From: Simiduia curdlanivorans | Lineage (GTDB): Bacteria; Pseudomonadota; Gammaproteobacteria; Pseudomonadales; Cellvibrionaceae | Direction of reading: 5' to 3' | Assembly (NCBI RefSeq): GCF_030409605.1 | Contig: NZ_JAUFQG010000006.1 | Location: 558,001-622,000, forward strand | Length of the DNA: 64,000 nt | Translations under genes and position numbers: made by a program | Notes under the pieces: generated by a model | What the model was told of the DNA's origin: nothing | Seen by the model: the letters and a program-made list of their open reading frames with translations, nothing else | The model's database searches: none | In this document: positions 8,194 through 14,845 of the stretch, piece after piece | Layout of the letters: the number at the start of each line of letters is the position of its first letter | Numbering within the stretch: position 1 is the stretch's first letter

Positions 8194-9951
8194 TTAATTA
8201 CCGCCCATCTTTTTCAATAAACTATCTTTAAGTTTATCTTTAGCTTGGCTTTCCACACCGGCGAGCTGGGCCGATAGCAATTCTTCAATGCTTGATTCCA
8301 CACTGTCAACCTGACTCGATTGCGCCGATATTTGCGCCGCCCAATCGCCTTGGTTCGCAAGTGCAGCTTGGTATTTTTGTTCGAACTTTTCTTTTAGCGA
8401 GCTTTGGTATTGGGCAATTTTTTCTTTCGCTTTACCAGACACGGCATCGGCAAATAATTTATCGAGCGATGAGCTAACGCGAACCTTCGGCGCCTCAATA
8501 CTGCCGCTAGCGGCAATCGCAAAGGGTAAAGTTTGCTGCTTGTTTAATACATCCACCAGCTGCGCCATCGCATCCCCACCCACTTTTTCAAAGGTCGGCT
8601 GCAGGAGTGTGAAGTTCGACTTCTGGGTAATTTGATCACCGAGCAAAGCTAAGGAACCCTCACTCGTAAGCGATCCAGCTAACAGCTGCAGACTGGTATT
8701 GCCCGACCCCAAAGCCAATTGCTCGAAGCCATAATCACTTAGCGCCCAAGTCAACTTACTTTTCAGCTGGTCGAGAATAGCCAGCTCACCGTTGAGGTTG
8801 AATGCCTTTAATTTCGGCAAGTTCGCTGCCTGCATGGTAAAGGTGGTTGGGCTGTTAATCAGCGCGTGCTGAGCGGTAATATTTTTGGCTTTCATGGCCA
8901 CCTCACCGCCGGCCATTAACCAACTCACATTGGCCTGCTTAATTAAAAAGTCAGGGTAAGGCTGGTGCGGCAGTGGCAATAGTCGGTTGGGTAAAACTTG
9001 CTCATCGCCCGCTGTTTCGTCCGCCTGTGTTTTACCTGAGGCACCGCCTTGGTCGAGGTAGGGTTCAACCATCGCATAGAGCGCCTGCACTTGCGCTAAC
9101 TTGCCCGCCCAAGCTTCGCCCAATAGAATTTGCGCGATACCAGCCAAACCACCGTCACTCAAATTTGCCAACTGCTGCGCTTTGTCCCAATCGCTATCAC
9201 TGGCCGCTTTGAGTTCCGCCAGTGCCTGCTGCTGCTTGTTTTTACTGGCGACAATCTGCTTGGATAGCTGTTTAAGCTTGGCCTGTTCCTGTTCCAGTTG
9301 TGCCTTAATCGCCTTTAGTTCTTCCGTTTTTTTCGCGAGATCATTGGCATCTTTGATTTTGCTATCGGTGAGCGCTTTAATTTGCGCTTCATACTGTTTT
9401 AATTGCGCTTCACTCGGTAGCTGATTTTGCAACTGGCCCAAGGCCGCCATCTCTTCACTCGCCACATCCGCCAAAGCCTGCGCCTTAACCGGTGTTTTTA
9501 AATCCATGCGCGCAATTAATTCATCTTGATCTGGCAGATCTTGCGCACCAACGGTAAAGCCCTGCTTCGCTTCTTCATCTTTTTCTGCGCGATGATAAAC
9601 CTCACCCGGCGACTTTCGCGCTAAACCGTAAGCCATGCCATCAACGCTTAACTCATCGACGATCCAATAACCCAGTAATGCAGGCCAAAGCTCAAGACTT
9701 GCGGCGGCGCGCGCAAAACTCACGCTATTGTGCGTGGGGTTGGCGCGGTCGGTTATTTGCAAACCCACAATTTCCAAACCCAAGGGGGCGAAGTTGAGGC
9801 TGACGCTATCAACATTAACCTCAGCTTGCACCGCCTCCTCTAGCGCACTCACCATGCCGAACTTAATCATTCGACCGGCAAATAAAACCACCGATAAACT
9901 CACAACCACTAGCATTGACAACAGCACTAGCCATCCAGATTTGCGTATCAT
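8194..9951 (-). CDS. TIGR03545-family protein, AsmA-like envelope protein
   Basis: 585 residues. One N-terminal membrane segment (about 5-27) is followed by an AsmA/DUF-like start (MVSALEEAVQAEVNVDSVSLNFAPLGLEIVG split over 35-65), then a long predicted coiled coil (about 185-245, rich in Lys, Gln, Glu and Ala) and a beta-rich C-terminal half with a final helical tail. I recognise it as the TIGR03545 family, which occurs next to TIGR03546 proteins; no function has been assigned. AsmA-type proteins act in lipid transport between the membranes, and a role there is inference. The upstream gene on the same strand (9962-10450) ends 10 bases before this ATG. Confidence 0.75.
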   Translation of the reverse strand: MIRKSGWLVLLSMLVVVSLSVVLFAGRMIKFGMVSALEEAVQAEVNVDSVSLNFAPLGLEIVGLQITDRANPTHNSVSFARAAASLELWPALLGYWIVDELSVDGMAYGLARKSPGEVYHRAEKDEEAKQGFTVGAQDLPDQDELIARMDLKTPVKAQALADVASEEMAALGQLQNQLPSEAQLKQYEAQIKALTDSKIKDANDLAKKTEELKAIKAQLEQEQAKLKQLSKQIVASKNKQQQALAELKAASDSDWDKAQQLANLSDGGLAGIAQILLGEAWAGKLAQVQALYAMVEPYLDQGGASGKTQADETAGDEQVLPNRLLPLPHQPYPDFLIKQANVSWLMAGGEVAMKAKNITAQHALINSPTTFTMQAANLPKLKAFNLNGELAILDQLKSKLTWALSDYGFEQLALGSGNTSLQLLAGSLTSEGSLALLGDQITQKSNFTLLQPTFEKVGGDAMAQLVDVLNKQQTLPFAIAASGSIEAPKVRVSSSLDKLFADAVSGKAKEKIAQYQSSLKEKFEQKYQAALANQGDWAAQISAQSSQVDSVESSIEELLSAQLAGVESQAKDKLKDSLLKKMGGN

Positions 9952-9961
9952 AAATATCTCC

Positions 9962-10450
9962 TCAGGCCTGACTGTAAAGTTGCGCCAATTTGCTGGCTTT
10001 TAATAATTGCACAATGCGAAACTTCTGAACTTTGGTCATCACTTTCACGCGATATTGCCGCACCAACCAAACACTGGTGAATAACAGCGGCACGAACAAC
10101 ACCAAGCCCAAAATCAGGCCGCCAAAAGTTAAGGTGTGGTGTAAGTGTAAGAACTGCAAAAACTCGCTATCCGCTAATACCGCAAGCACGCCGGCATTTT
10201 GGCCCAGCCCCCAAGCCCACTGCTCGATCGGCGCCGCCAGTAACCAGACCAAACCTTTACTCAGCGTCCACACCAGTAAAAAGGTCGAGATATTGATGGT
10301 GAACAAACACACCAGTAAAAGAATGAGCAAGGTCAAAGCGCCAAAGGGCAACAAACCCGCTAACACCCCTAAGGCGACAGCCCAACCAATTTGGAAGGGC
10401 GAGGCCTCTGAATTAAGTACTTTTAATATTTTGGAGAATAGCGATAACAT
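9962..10450 (-). CDS. TIGR03546-family (DUF2062-like) membrane protein
   Basis: 162 residues from the ATG at 10450, which has AAGGA seven bases upstream; the earlier in-frame ATG at 10474 lacks an RBS. It begins with an amphipathic helix, followed by three to four hydrophobic segments (about 21-60, 66-85, 109-135). The pattern SPFQIGWAVALGVLAGLLPF is typical of DUF2062-type membrane proteins. It is first in a two-gene operon with the TIGR03545 protein. The pairing is conserved in many proteobacteria, which implies a joint envelope function that has not been described. Confidence 0.75.
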   Translation of the reverse strand: MLSLFSKILKVLNSEASPFQIGWAVALGVLAGLLPFGALTLLILLLVCLFTINISTFLLVWTLSKGLVWLLAAPIEQWAWGLGQNAGVLAVLADSEFLQFLHLHHTLTFGGLILGLVLFVPLLFTSVWLVRQYRVKVMTKVQKFRIVQLLKASKLAQLYSQA

Positions 10451-10622
10451 GATTCTTCCTTGGTGAGGGTTCATCGAGTTCTTATGGTGTTGTAATTCTA
10501 ATCTAAATGCGGCTGTAATTAACTATAAATTGGCCGGTATAGAATGGTACTTACACAAGCTTCTCGACTCACTCCTAGTGGTGGTTAAAGAGGCTGCAGC
10601 AATGTTCTCCCAGATCACCTTG

Positions 10623-10644
10623 AAGGACATCTTTAGATGTCCTT
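10623..10644. repeat. Perfect 10-bp inverted repeat
   Basis: AAGGACATCT-TT-AGATGTCCTT in the non-coding region upstream of the TIGR03546 gene. It could be a binding site or a small stem-loop; no T-tract follows. Confidence 0.75.
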
Positions 10645-10697
10645 ACAGTCCCGGCCTTAACTAGAAAGAAAGACTGAAATTACCGCAAGTCTCAATC

Positions 10698-10714
10698 AAG
10701 ACTTCTCTAGTCTT
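10698..10714. repeat. Short inverted repeat
   Basis: AAGACT-TCTCT-AGTCTT, 54 bases from the previous inverted repeat, in the same gene-free stretch. Short enough that chance is possible. Confidence 0.4.
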
Positions 10715-10923
10715 TAAAGCATGAATGGCTTCTTAAAGTCTAAATATTACCCAATCTTCAGATAATAACTGATCAATAGCAGACCTAAATCCTAAAAGAT
10801 CAATGAAGCAAACTATTCAATCTTCGTAGCTCACAATCTTTCCGCAGCAACGTAATGCCCGTGGCAGTCGAGAGCGCTAGTGAGTCCCGCGCGATAGCTA
10901 CGAATTGGTCACCGTTGCTAACT

Positions 10924-11351
10924 TTATTTGGTAAGCGTTTCAATGGCTAGCTTTCGATTCGCATAATGTAGCGGGTCAATTGTCACGATGACTTCGAATT
11001 CAGGACTCTTAACTCTGTATACTGTTGCCACTTTGGCTGCATGAACCAAAAACGCTTCATAATCATCCGCTAGCAGGCTACCCCATAACTCACTTCTACT
11101 TTCATCATACAAGCTGTACTGATTCAAACCGTGATCTACATAGTATTCAAAAAAACCAATTACACTTTTGAAATCATCGCCATTACTTGAATTAAGTCTC
11201 TTTATCTGAGCGACCCTTAACGCAGCAAATACTGTTATCTCAAGTGCTCCCCAATGCTCAACACTCTTCCAAAATCATACCACGCCGCCCCTGATGAGAC
11301 TGCTAAAATTATTAATATGATAGTTACTAGAGATTTAACGCTCTTATTCAC
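10924..11351 (-). pseudogene. Frameshifted gene for a small membrane-anchored protein of unknown function
   Basis: A GTG at 11351, with AAGGA 8-9 bases upstream, opens a frame encoding a hydrophobic N-terminal segment (LVTIILIILAVSSGAAW) that stops after 38 codons. The next frame continues without a stop from there to 10924 with EITVFAALRVAQIKRL and then about 85 residues ending LHYANRKLAIETLTK. The two halves join if one G is added to the run CCCC at 11249-11252 (plus strand), giving one protein of about 140 residues with a single N-terminal anchor. The downstream half has no good start of its own. So it is either a decayed gene or a sequence error; a programmed shift is less likely. I recognise no family. 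Confidence 0.6.
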
Positions 11352-11457
11352 GGCACAGTTCCTTTGTAAAGTTAACGAAGCTGTAGAAAAAGGCTCTTAA
11401 GAAAACACCTATCCACAACAAAACTCCTATTATTTCCACCGATCGAAAATCAATCAA

Positions 11458-11802
11458 TTAATTGTAATTTATTGGCTTATTTGTAATTTCGTACAAATAA
11501 ACCTTGCCGCAATCATTAACCTTACAATTCAGATGGTGAGCCGACTGCCCTTTCAACCTGACTGTAATGTGAAACGGTGCATTTTTGTCAAAGCCTCCAT
11601 TATGCATGGTTGCAGCGATCGTCCAATTTTTTTCGGTCATTTTGAATAACAGTTCTCTAGCGGCATGTTTACTGTGCCCGCTATGCTGCTTCAACAATTC
11701 ATATATTCCTTCCGGTGTTAATTTTGCCCACTCACCTTGATATTGCCCTTTGTCTTTATAAAAATTCCGGACTACATACTCTTTTAACTGCGATTCTTGC
11801 AT
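11458..11802 (-). CDS. Hypothetical protein in cassette-like region
   Basis: 114 residues, charged and soluble, no signal peptide or membrane segment. ATG at 11802 is preceded by AAGGA at a good distance. Visible features are a helical N-terminal half (LTPEGIYELLKQHSGHSKHAARELLFKM) and a beta-rich C-terminal part (IAATMHNGG and FHITVRL). I do not recognise it. It lies between an attC-like site and the next cassette-like gene, in the same orientation as its neighbours, as expected of a single-gene integron cassette. Confidence 0.55.
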   Translation of the reverse strand: MQESQLKEYVVRNFYKDKGQYQGEWAKLTPEGIYELLKQHSGHSKHAARELLFKMTEKNWTIAATMHNGGFDKNAPFHITVRLKGQSAHHLNCKVNDCGKVYLYEITNKPINYN

Positions 11803-11852
11803 ATAACGTTCCTTGTATTTGGTTGACGAACTCTGATTTGCACCTTGACACC

Positions 11853-11973
11853 GCGTTAACCGGCCGGAGTTGTGTTAATGGTTTTGTGGTAGCGTAGCGT
11901 GAAACCACGACGCGAGCAACGCAGCGGTGGTCTAGGCAGCGCTAGTTGCTGATGGCTGAACGCATTGTTATGC
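11853..11973 (-). other. Possible integron attC site (weaker)
   Basis: Read on the minus strand, right after the stop codon of the preceding gene comes ATAACAATGCGTTCAGCC, the usual look of an attC left end. After a GC-rich, partly self-complementary middle, the element ends in CGGCCGGTTAACGCGG, which carries a GTTA core. The R-box TAAC/GTTA pair is present, but pairing of the L boxes is poor, so the call is tentative. Confidence 0.45.
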
Positions 11974-12689
11974 TTACCCACTATTCTGAGCAATCTTAAC
12001 TAGTAAAGGGTATTCTTTAGAGTTTTCAATACGCCCCCTGGATATAAGAATCAATTCATTATTGCTAGGAATGAATATTGCCCATTCTTCTGGCGTTTTT
12101 TGTGAATCAGCCTTCACATATAAGACATAGCCAGACAAATAAAACCTATAATATCGTCTGCCCCACCACCGCTCCTGATGGGGGTCAAGCATTGTTTTTG
12201 ACACCGTTCCGGTATCTTGAAATTTTGCTAGAACAAACGAAAACTCATCTACACTACCGATATCTTTATTCCAGACCAACTCTTTAACCTTATTTTCAAG
12301 AGGTCCTAATTTTACCTTTTTGTAGTAATAGGAATCGCTTATAGAAGCTCTCCACAACATACTCAATACAAATTGCTTAAGGAGAGAGTAGTCTATATTC
12401 CTAATTTTATAACCAACCACCTCACCTAAATGCATAAGTTCTACTATCTGATCATTATCAATTAAAATGGTCGCGGCATAATTATCAACATCCTGAAATT
12501 TTTTTCACATACCCCACATAGAATATTTTTATCATAAACCCCTACTGGAGCTCGCTTTGTATATTGACCCTCAACGTTTGTAAGTACTTTAAGCGTATTT
12601 TCAGTATTTCTAAGACTCCGGAAAAACGATTCGGGAATTACGTGTGCCTTAACAAGAGAAGCTTTTTTACCGCAACCTTTGCACGTCAT
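11974..12689 (-). pseudogene. Frameshifted HNH-like zinc-binding protein gene
   Basis: The 5' part (ATG 12689) encodes CKGCGKKASLVKAHVIPESF and later NILCGVCEKNF, a CxxC...AHxIP...CxxC arrangement like HNH-type nucleases, then stops near 12462. The other half is open in another frame, running through QDVDNYAATILIDNDQ to the stop at 11974. Adding one A to the run TTTTTTT at 12499-12505 (plus strand) joins them into one protein of about 238 residues. The annotated-looking downstream frame (12435-11974) begins in the middle of this protein. HNH-like proteins of this kind are often found in mobile or defence contexts. Broken gene or sequencing error; both break points in this region are homopolymers. 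Confidence 0.6.
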
Positions 12690-12704
12690 CTAAATAGCCC
12701 CAAT

Positions 12705-12797
12705 GAATAACGCCCGGTTTAGGCGCGGCTGGAGCGAAGCGTAAGCCGTCGCAGCCGCACGTTTTTTGTGCGGCGAACCTACAACCGCTTATTATGA
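12705..12797 (-). other. Integron attC-like recombination site
   Basis: On the minus strand, 7 bases after the stop of the 12802-13140 gene: left end ATAATAAG-CGGTTGTAGG, right end CCTAAACCG-GGCGTTATT. The outer R boxes (TAAT/GTTA) pair imperfectly, a three-base spacer is unpaired, and the inner L boxes pair with one extra base (the G in GGTTGTAGG). This is the attC design of R box, unpaired spacer and L box with an extrahelical base. The interior holds a further hairpin GCCGCAC / GTGCGGC. It ends 15 bases before the next cassette-like gene. No integrase is in the window. Confidence 0.65.
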
Positions 12798-12801
12798 CTT
12801 A

Positions 12802-13140
12802 TCAAACCTCGTCTTTGACTACGGTCATTGGCGGTATTACTGGGATACTGAATTGGATTCGGCTTACGTAGCTATTCTCGCCACCACCAGATATGTCTGC
12901 TCCTATCCCTATACCCATTACCTTAATAGCACCGCCAGCCTTACCGCCCGTTTTTTCAATCACTGTAACCGCAACGTCAAATTGGACTTCTCGGATATCC
13001 GATTTATTGGCTTCGCTAGCGGATTTCCATACTGGATTTATCACACCACTAGTATCGGCCTTCTTAACCAATCTCTGAGCTTCCTGAACCCCCTCTTGAA
13101 TCTCGAAAAGAGTATTTGAAATGAAATCTTTAAGCTTCAT
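12802..13140 (-). CDS. Small protein resembling trypsin-co-occurring domain 2 (trypco2) proteins
   Basis: 112 residues; ATG at 13140 with GGAG upstream. The pattern is LKDFISNTLFEIQEGVQEAQ, then VQFDVAVTVIEKTGG, a Gly-rich stretch, and SRIQFSIPVIPP at the C-terminus. That helix followed by a beta sandwich resembles trypco2-like proteins, which co-occur with trypsin-like proteases and other conflict-system components; no such partner is visible here. No signal peptide. It is the first same-strand gene of the cassette-like region and is followed by the better attC-like site. Confidence 0.5.
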   Translation of the reverse strand: MKLKDFISNTLFEIQEGVQEAQRLVKKADTSGVINPVWKSASEANKSDIREVQFDVAVTVIEKTGGKAGGAIKVMGIGIGADISGGGENSYVSRIQFSIPVIPPMTVVKDEV

Positions 13141-13434
13141 ACCATCTCCAATCTATAGAGGTCATAACAGTGTTAATTAGTGGATTATGTCCGTAATATA
13201 TTTCGGATTAGATCCACAGATCCAGCTTGGCACCTTCGTACAGCACCCATTAGTTTTAATAACGTCAGTAAGTTACCACACTCCATACTAGCTATCCGCA
13301 AGGCAATACGCCTTTTATCCACCTATCAAATCGACGAGAGTTTGATCGGGCATTGAAAGCCGATAACTCCAGATCACCACGCATAAAACTCAAGCCAGCC
13401 ACCCCCGCGGAACCTCGCGCCGCCTCTGCAAAAG

Positions 13435-13527
13435 CCTTTCCCCAGCCACTTCACAAGCCACAGGGAAGTGGCGAGAGCGAGTCAATATAGGACATATTGA
13501 TTGAGCGGTGAAGTGGCTGGGGAAAGG
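13435..13527. repeat. Hairpin element with perfect 20-bp inverted arms
   Basis: CCTTTCCCCAGCCACTTCAC at 13435-13454 and its exact reverse complement at 13508-13527. The 53-base interior contains a second hairpin, TCAATAT-AGGAC-ATATTGA (13482-13500), and a further GAAGTGGC copy (13465-13472) that could pair with the left arm instead. No T-tract follows on either strand. Confidence 0.9.
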
Positions 13528-13566
13528 GCTCGCGCACTAACCTCAATTATTGTACCCAACCCGCGC

Positions 13567-13611
13567 AAACCTAAACCTAAACCTAAACCTAAACCTAAAC
13601 CTAAACCTAAA
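13567..13611. repeat. Telomere-like hexamer repeat (AAACCT)7
   Basis: Seven exact AAACCT units plus AAA (TTTAGG on the other strand), in non-coding DNA 33 bases from the accA terminator. A simple-sequence tract of this length is uncommon in a bacterial chromosome. Confidence 0.95.
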
Positions 13612-13643
13612 GCACTTTCCTAAATTAACTCAAAACCACCAGG

Positions 13644-13671
13644 CAAAAAAAAGGCCGCATTACGCGACCTC
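13644..13671 (-). terminator. Rho-independent terminator of accA
   Basis: On the minus strand AGGTCGC-GTAAT-GCGGCCT followed by eight T, 23 bases after the accA stop codon. Confidence 0.85.
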
Positions 13672-13693
13672 TTTTAAACACTTAACTCAAACG

Positions 13694-14641
13694 CTAATTA
13701 CCGTAACTCATCAAACGCTTGTAGCGTTTGTCGAGCAGATCATCGAGACTAAGGGCGGAAAGCCTATCCACTTGATCGATCAACTTGCCTTGTAAGTTCA
13801 TCGCCATCTGTTCGATGTTGCGATGGGCACCGCCTAACGGCTCGGGGATAGTTTCATCGACAATGCCAAGCTCTTCCAGAATGGTTGAGGTTACACCCAT
13901 GGCCTTGGCCGCATCGGGCGCCTTTTCGACGGTTTTCCAAATGATGTTGGCACAGCCTTCTGGGCTGATGACGAAATAGGTGGAGTATTGCAACATATTG
14001 AGCTGATCACCCACACCGATGGCCAAGGCGCCACCAGAGGACCCTTCACCGATAACGGTGCAAATAATCGGCGTGCGCAGGCGCGACATAACGGCCAAAT
14101 TGCGGGCAATAGCCTCACTGATACCGCGCTCTTCACTGTCGATACCAGGGTAGGCACCGGGCGTGTCGATTAAGGTTAATACCGGCATTTTGAAGCGCTC
14201 GGCCATTTCCATTAAGCGCAGGGCTTTGCGGTAGCCTTCGGGCTTCGGCATACCGAAGTTACGCATGACTTTTTCCGGCACCGAGCGGCCTTTTTCTTCG
14301 CCAATCACCATAACGGGCTTGCCGTCTAAACGGCCAACGCCGCCGATGATGGCGTGGTCGTCGCCGAAGTGGCGGTCGCCGTGCAACTCATCCCAATCGG
14401 TGAAGATGCGCGAAATGTAGTCTGAGCTGTAGGGGCGCTGCGGGTGGCGAGCGACTTTAACTACCTGCCACGGGGTTAAATCCGAGTAGATGCTGGCGGT
14501 TAGTTTTTTGCTCTTTTCTTGAAGTTTGCCGATCTCTTCGGTGATGTTTAAGTCGTTATCAGAGCCGACCAAACGGAGTTCCTCGATTTTGGCTTCGAGG
14601 ACGGCAATGGGCTGTTCAAAATCCAGATAATTCAGGTTCAT
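13694..14641 (-). CDS. accA: Acetyl-CoA carboxylase carboxyltransferase subunit alpha
   Basis: 315 residues, full length. With AccD it transfers CO2 from carboxybiotin to acetyl-CoA to make malonyl-CoA for fatty acid synthesis. The N-terminal helices (FEQPIAVLEAKIEEL) and the crotonase-fold core with GEGSSGGALAIGVGD and ISPEGCANIIWK are standard. It follows dnaE on the same strand as in other gammaproteobacteria, but a terminator hairpin and a 204-base gap suggest it has its own promoter. Its own terminator follows at 13671-13644. Confidence 0.97.
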   Translation of the reverse strand: MNLNYLDFEQPIAVLEAKIEELRLVGSDNDLNITEEIGKLQEKSKKLTASIYSDLTPWQVVKVARHPQRPYSSDYISRIFTDWDELHGDRHFGDDHAIIGGVGRLDGKPVMVIGEEKGRSVPEKVMRNFGMPKPEGYRKALRLMEMAERFKMPVLTLIDTPGAYPGIDSEERGISEAIARNLAVMSRLRTPIICTVIGEGSSGGALAIGVGDQLNMLQYSTYFVISPEGCANIIWKTVEKAPDAAKAMGVTSTILEELGIVDETIPEPLGGAHRNIEQMAMNLQGKLIDQVDRLSALSLDDLLDKRYKRLMSYGN

Positions 14642-14759
14642 CTTCGCCTGTCTTTGGTTACGGGGCTCGCACCCTTGAATAATTCTACCCTTTTGAAAGG
14701 GCTCAAAATGCCGCTAAAGATACGCGAAAGGCGCACTCGAGTCACCCTTGACGGGCGTG

Positions 14760-14799
14760 AAAAAGGCCTATATCCATAGGCGTTTTGTCAGAAACGCCT
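14760..14799 (-). terminator. Rho-independent terminator of dnaE
   Basis: On the minus strand two successive hairpins: AGGCGTTT / AAAACGCCT, then GCCTAT / ATAGGC followed directly by CTTTTT. They lie in the 204-base gap between dnaE and accA; a TTGAGC/AATTAT pair further downstream is a plausible accA promoter. Confidence 0.7.
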
Positions 14800-14845
14800 G
14801 CCTTTTTAGTACTTTTAGATCAAACATCTGTTCGAAAATTGATTT

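Larger units (their letters stand above)
10451..10923. other. 473-base region without a recognisable gene
   Basis: Upstream of the TIGR03546 gene and downstream of a broken cassette-like gene. It contains two inverted repeats (10623-10644 and 10698-10714). At about 10840-10923, read on the minus strand, there is a weakly attC-like stretch running from GTTAGCAACGGTG to CACGGGCATTACG. I could not find a coding frame in it. Confidence 0.5.
13141..13693. other. 553-base region with repeats and hairpins, no gene
   Basis: Between the accessory cassette-like region and accA. It holds a 93-bp hairpin element (13435-13527), a (AAACCT)7 repeat (13567-13611) and the accA terminator (13644-13671). The frames that cross the repeat are artefacts of it. 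Confidence 0.7.

Noticed and set aside
10924..11127. Stand-alone 67-residue protein starting at TTG 11127
   Set aside because: The frame continues upstream with no stop for about 40 more codons and no RBS fits; better explained as the 3' half of a frameshifted gene.
11352..11457. A further attC site between the 11458 gene and the broken membrane-anchored gene
   Set aside because: Only a lone CGTTAAC-like end is visible; no matching left end or paired L boxes.
11974..12435. Stand-alone 153-residue protein
   Set aside because: Coding-like sequence continues upstream in the same frame to the T7 run, where the preceding Cys-rich frame ends; one broken gene explains both.
11974..13140. A complete toxin-antitoxin or defence system
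   Set aside because: Only an HNH-like broken gene and a trypco2-like gene are visible, with no partner that would complete a known system.
13567..13611. CRISPR array or true telomere
   Set aside because: Units are 6 bases with no spacers and the tract is internal to the chromosome segment, so it is a simple-sequence repeat.
13550..13795. Open frame through the AAACCT repeat encoding Asn-Leu repeats
   Set aside because: Produced by the hexamer repeat and antisense accA sequence; no RBS and no family.
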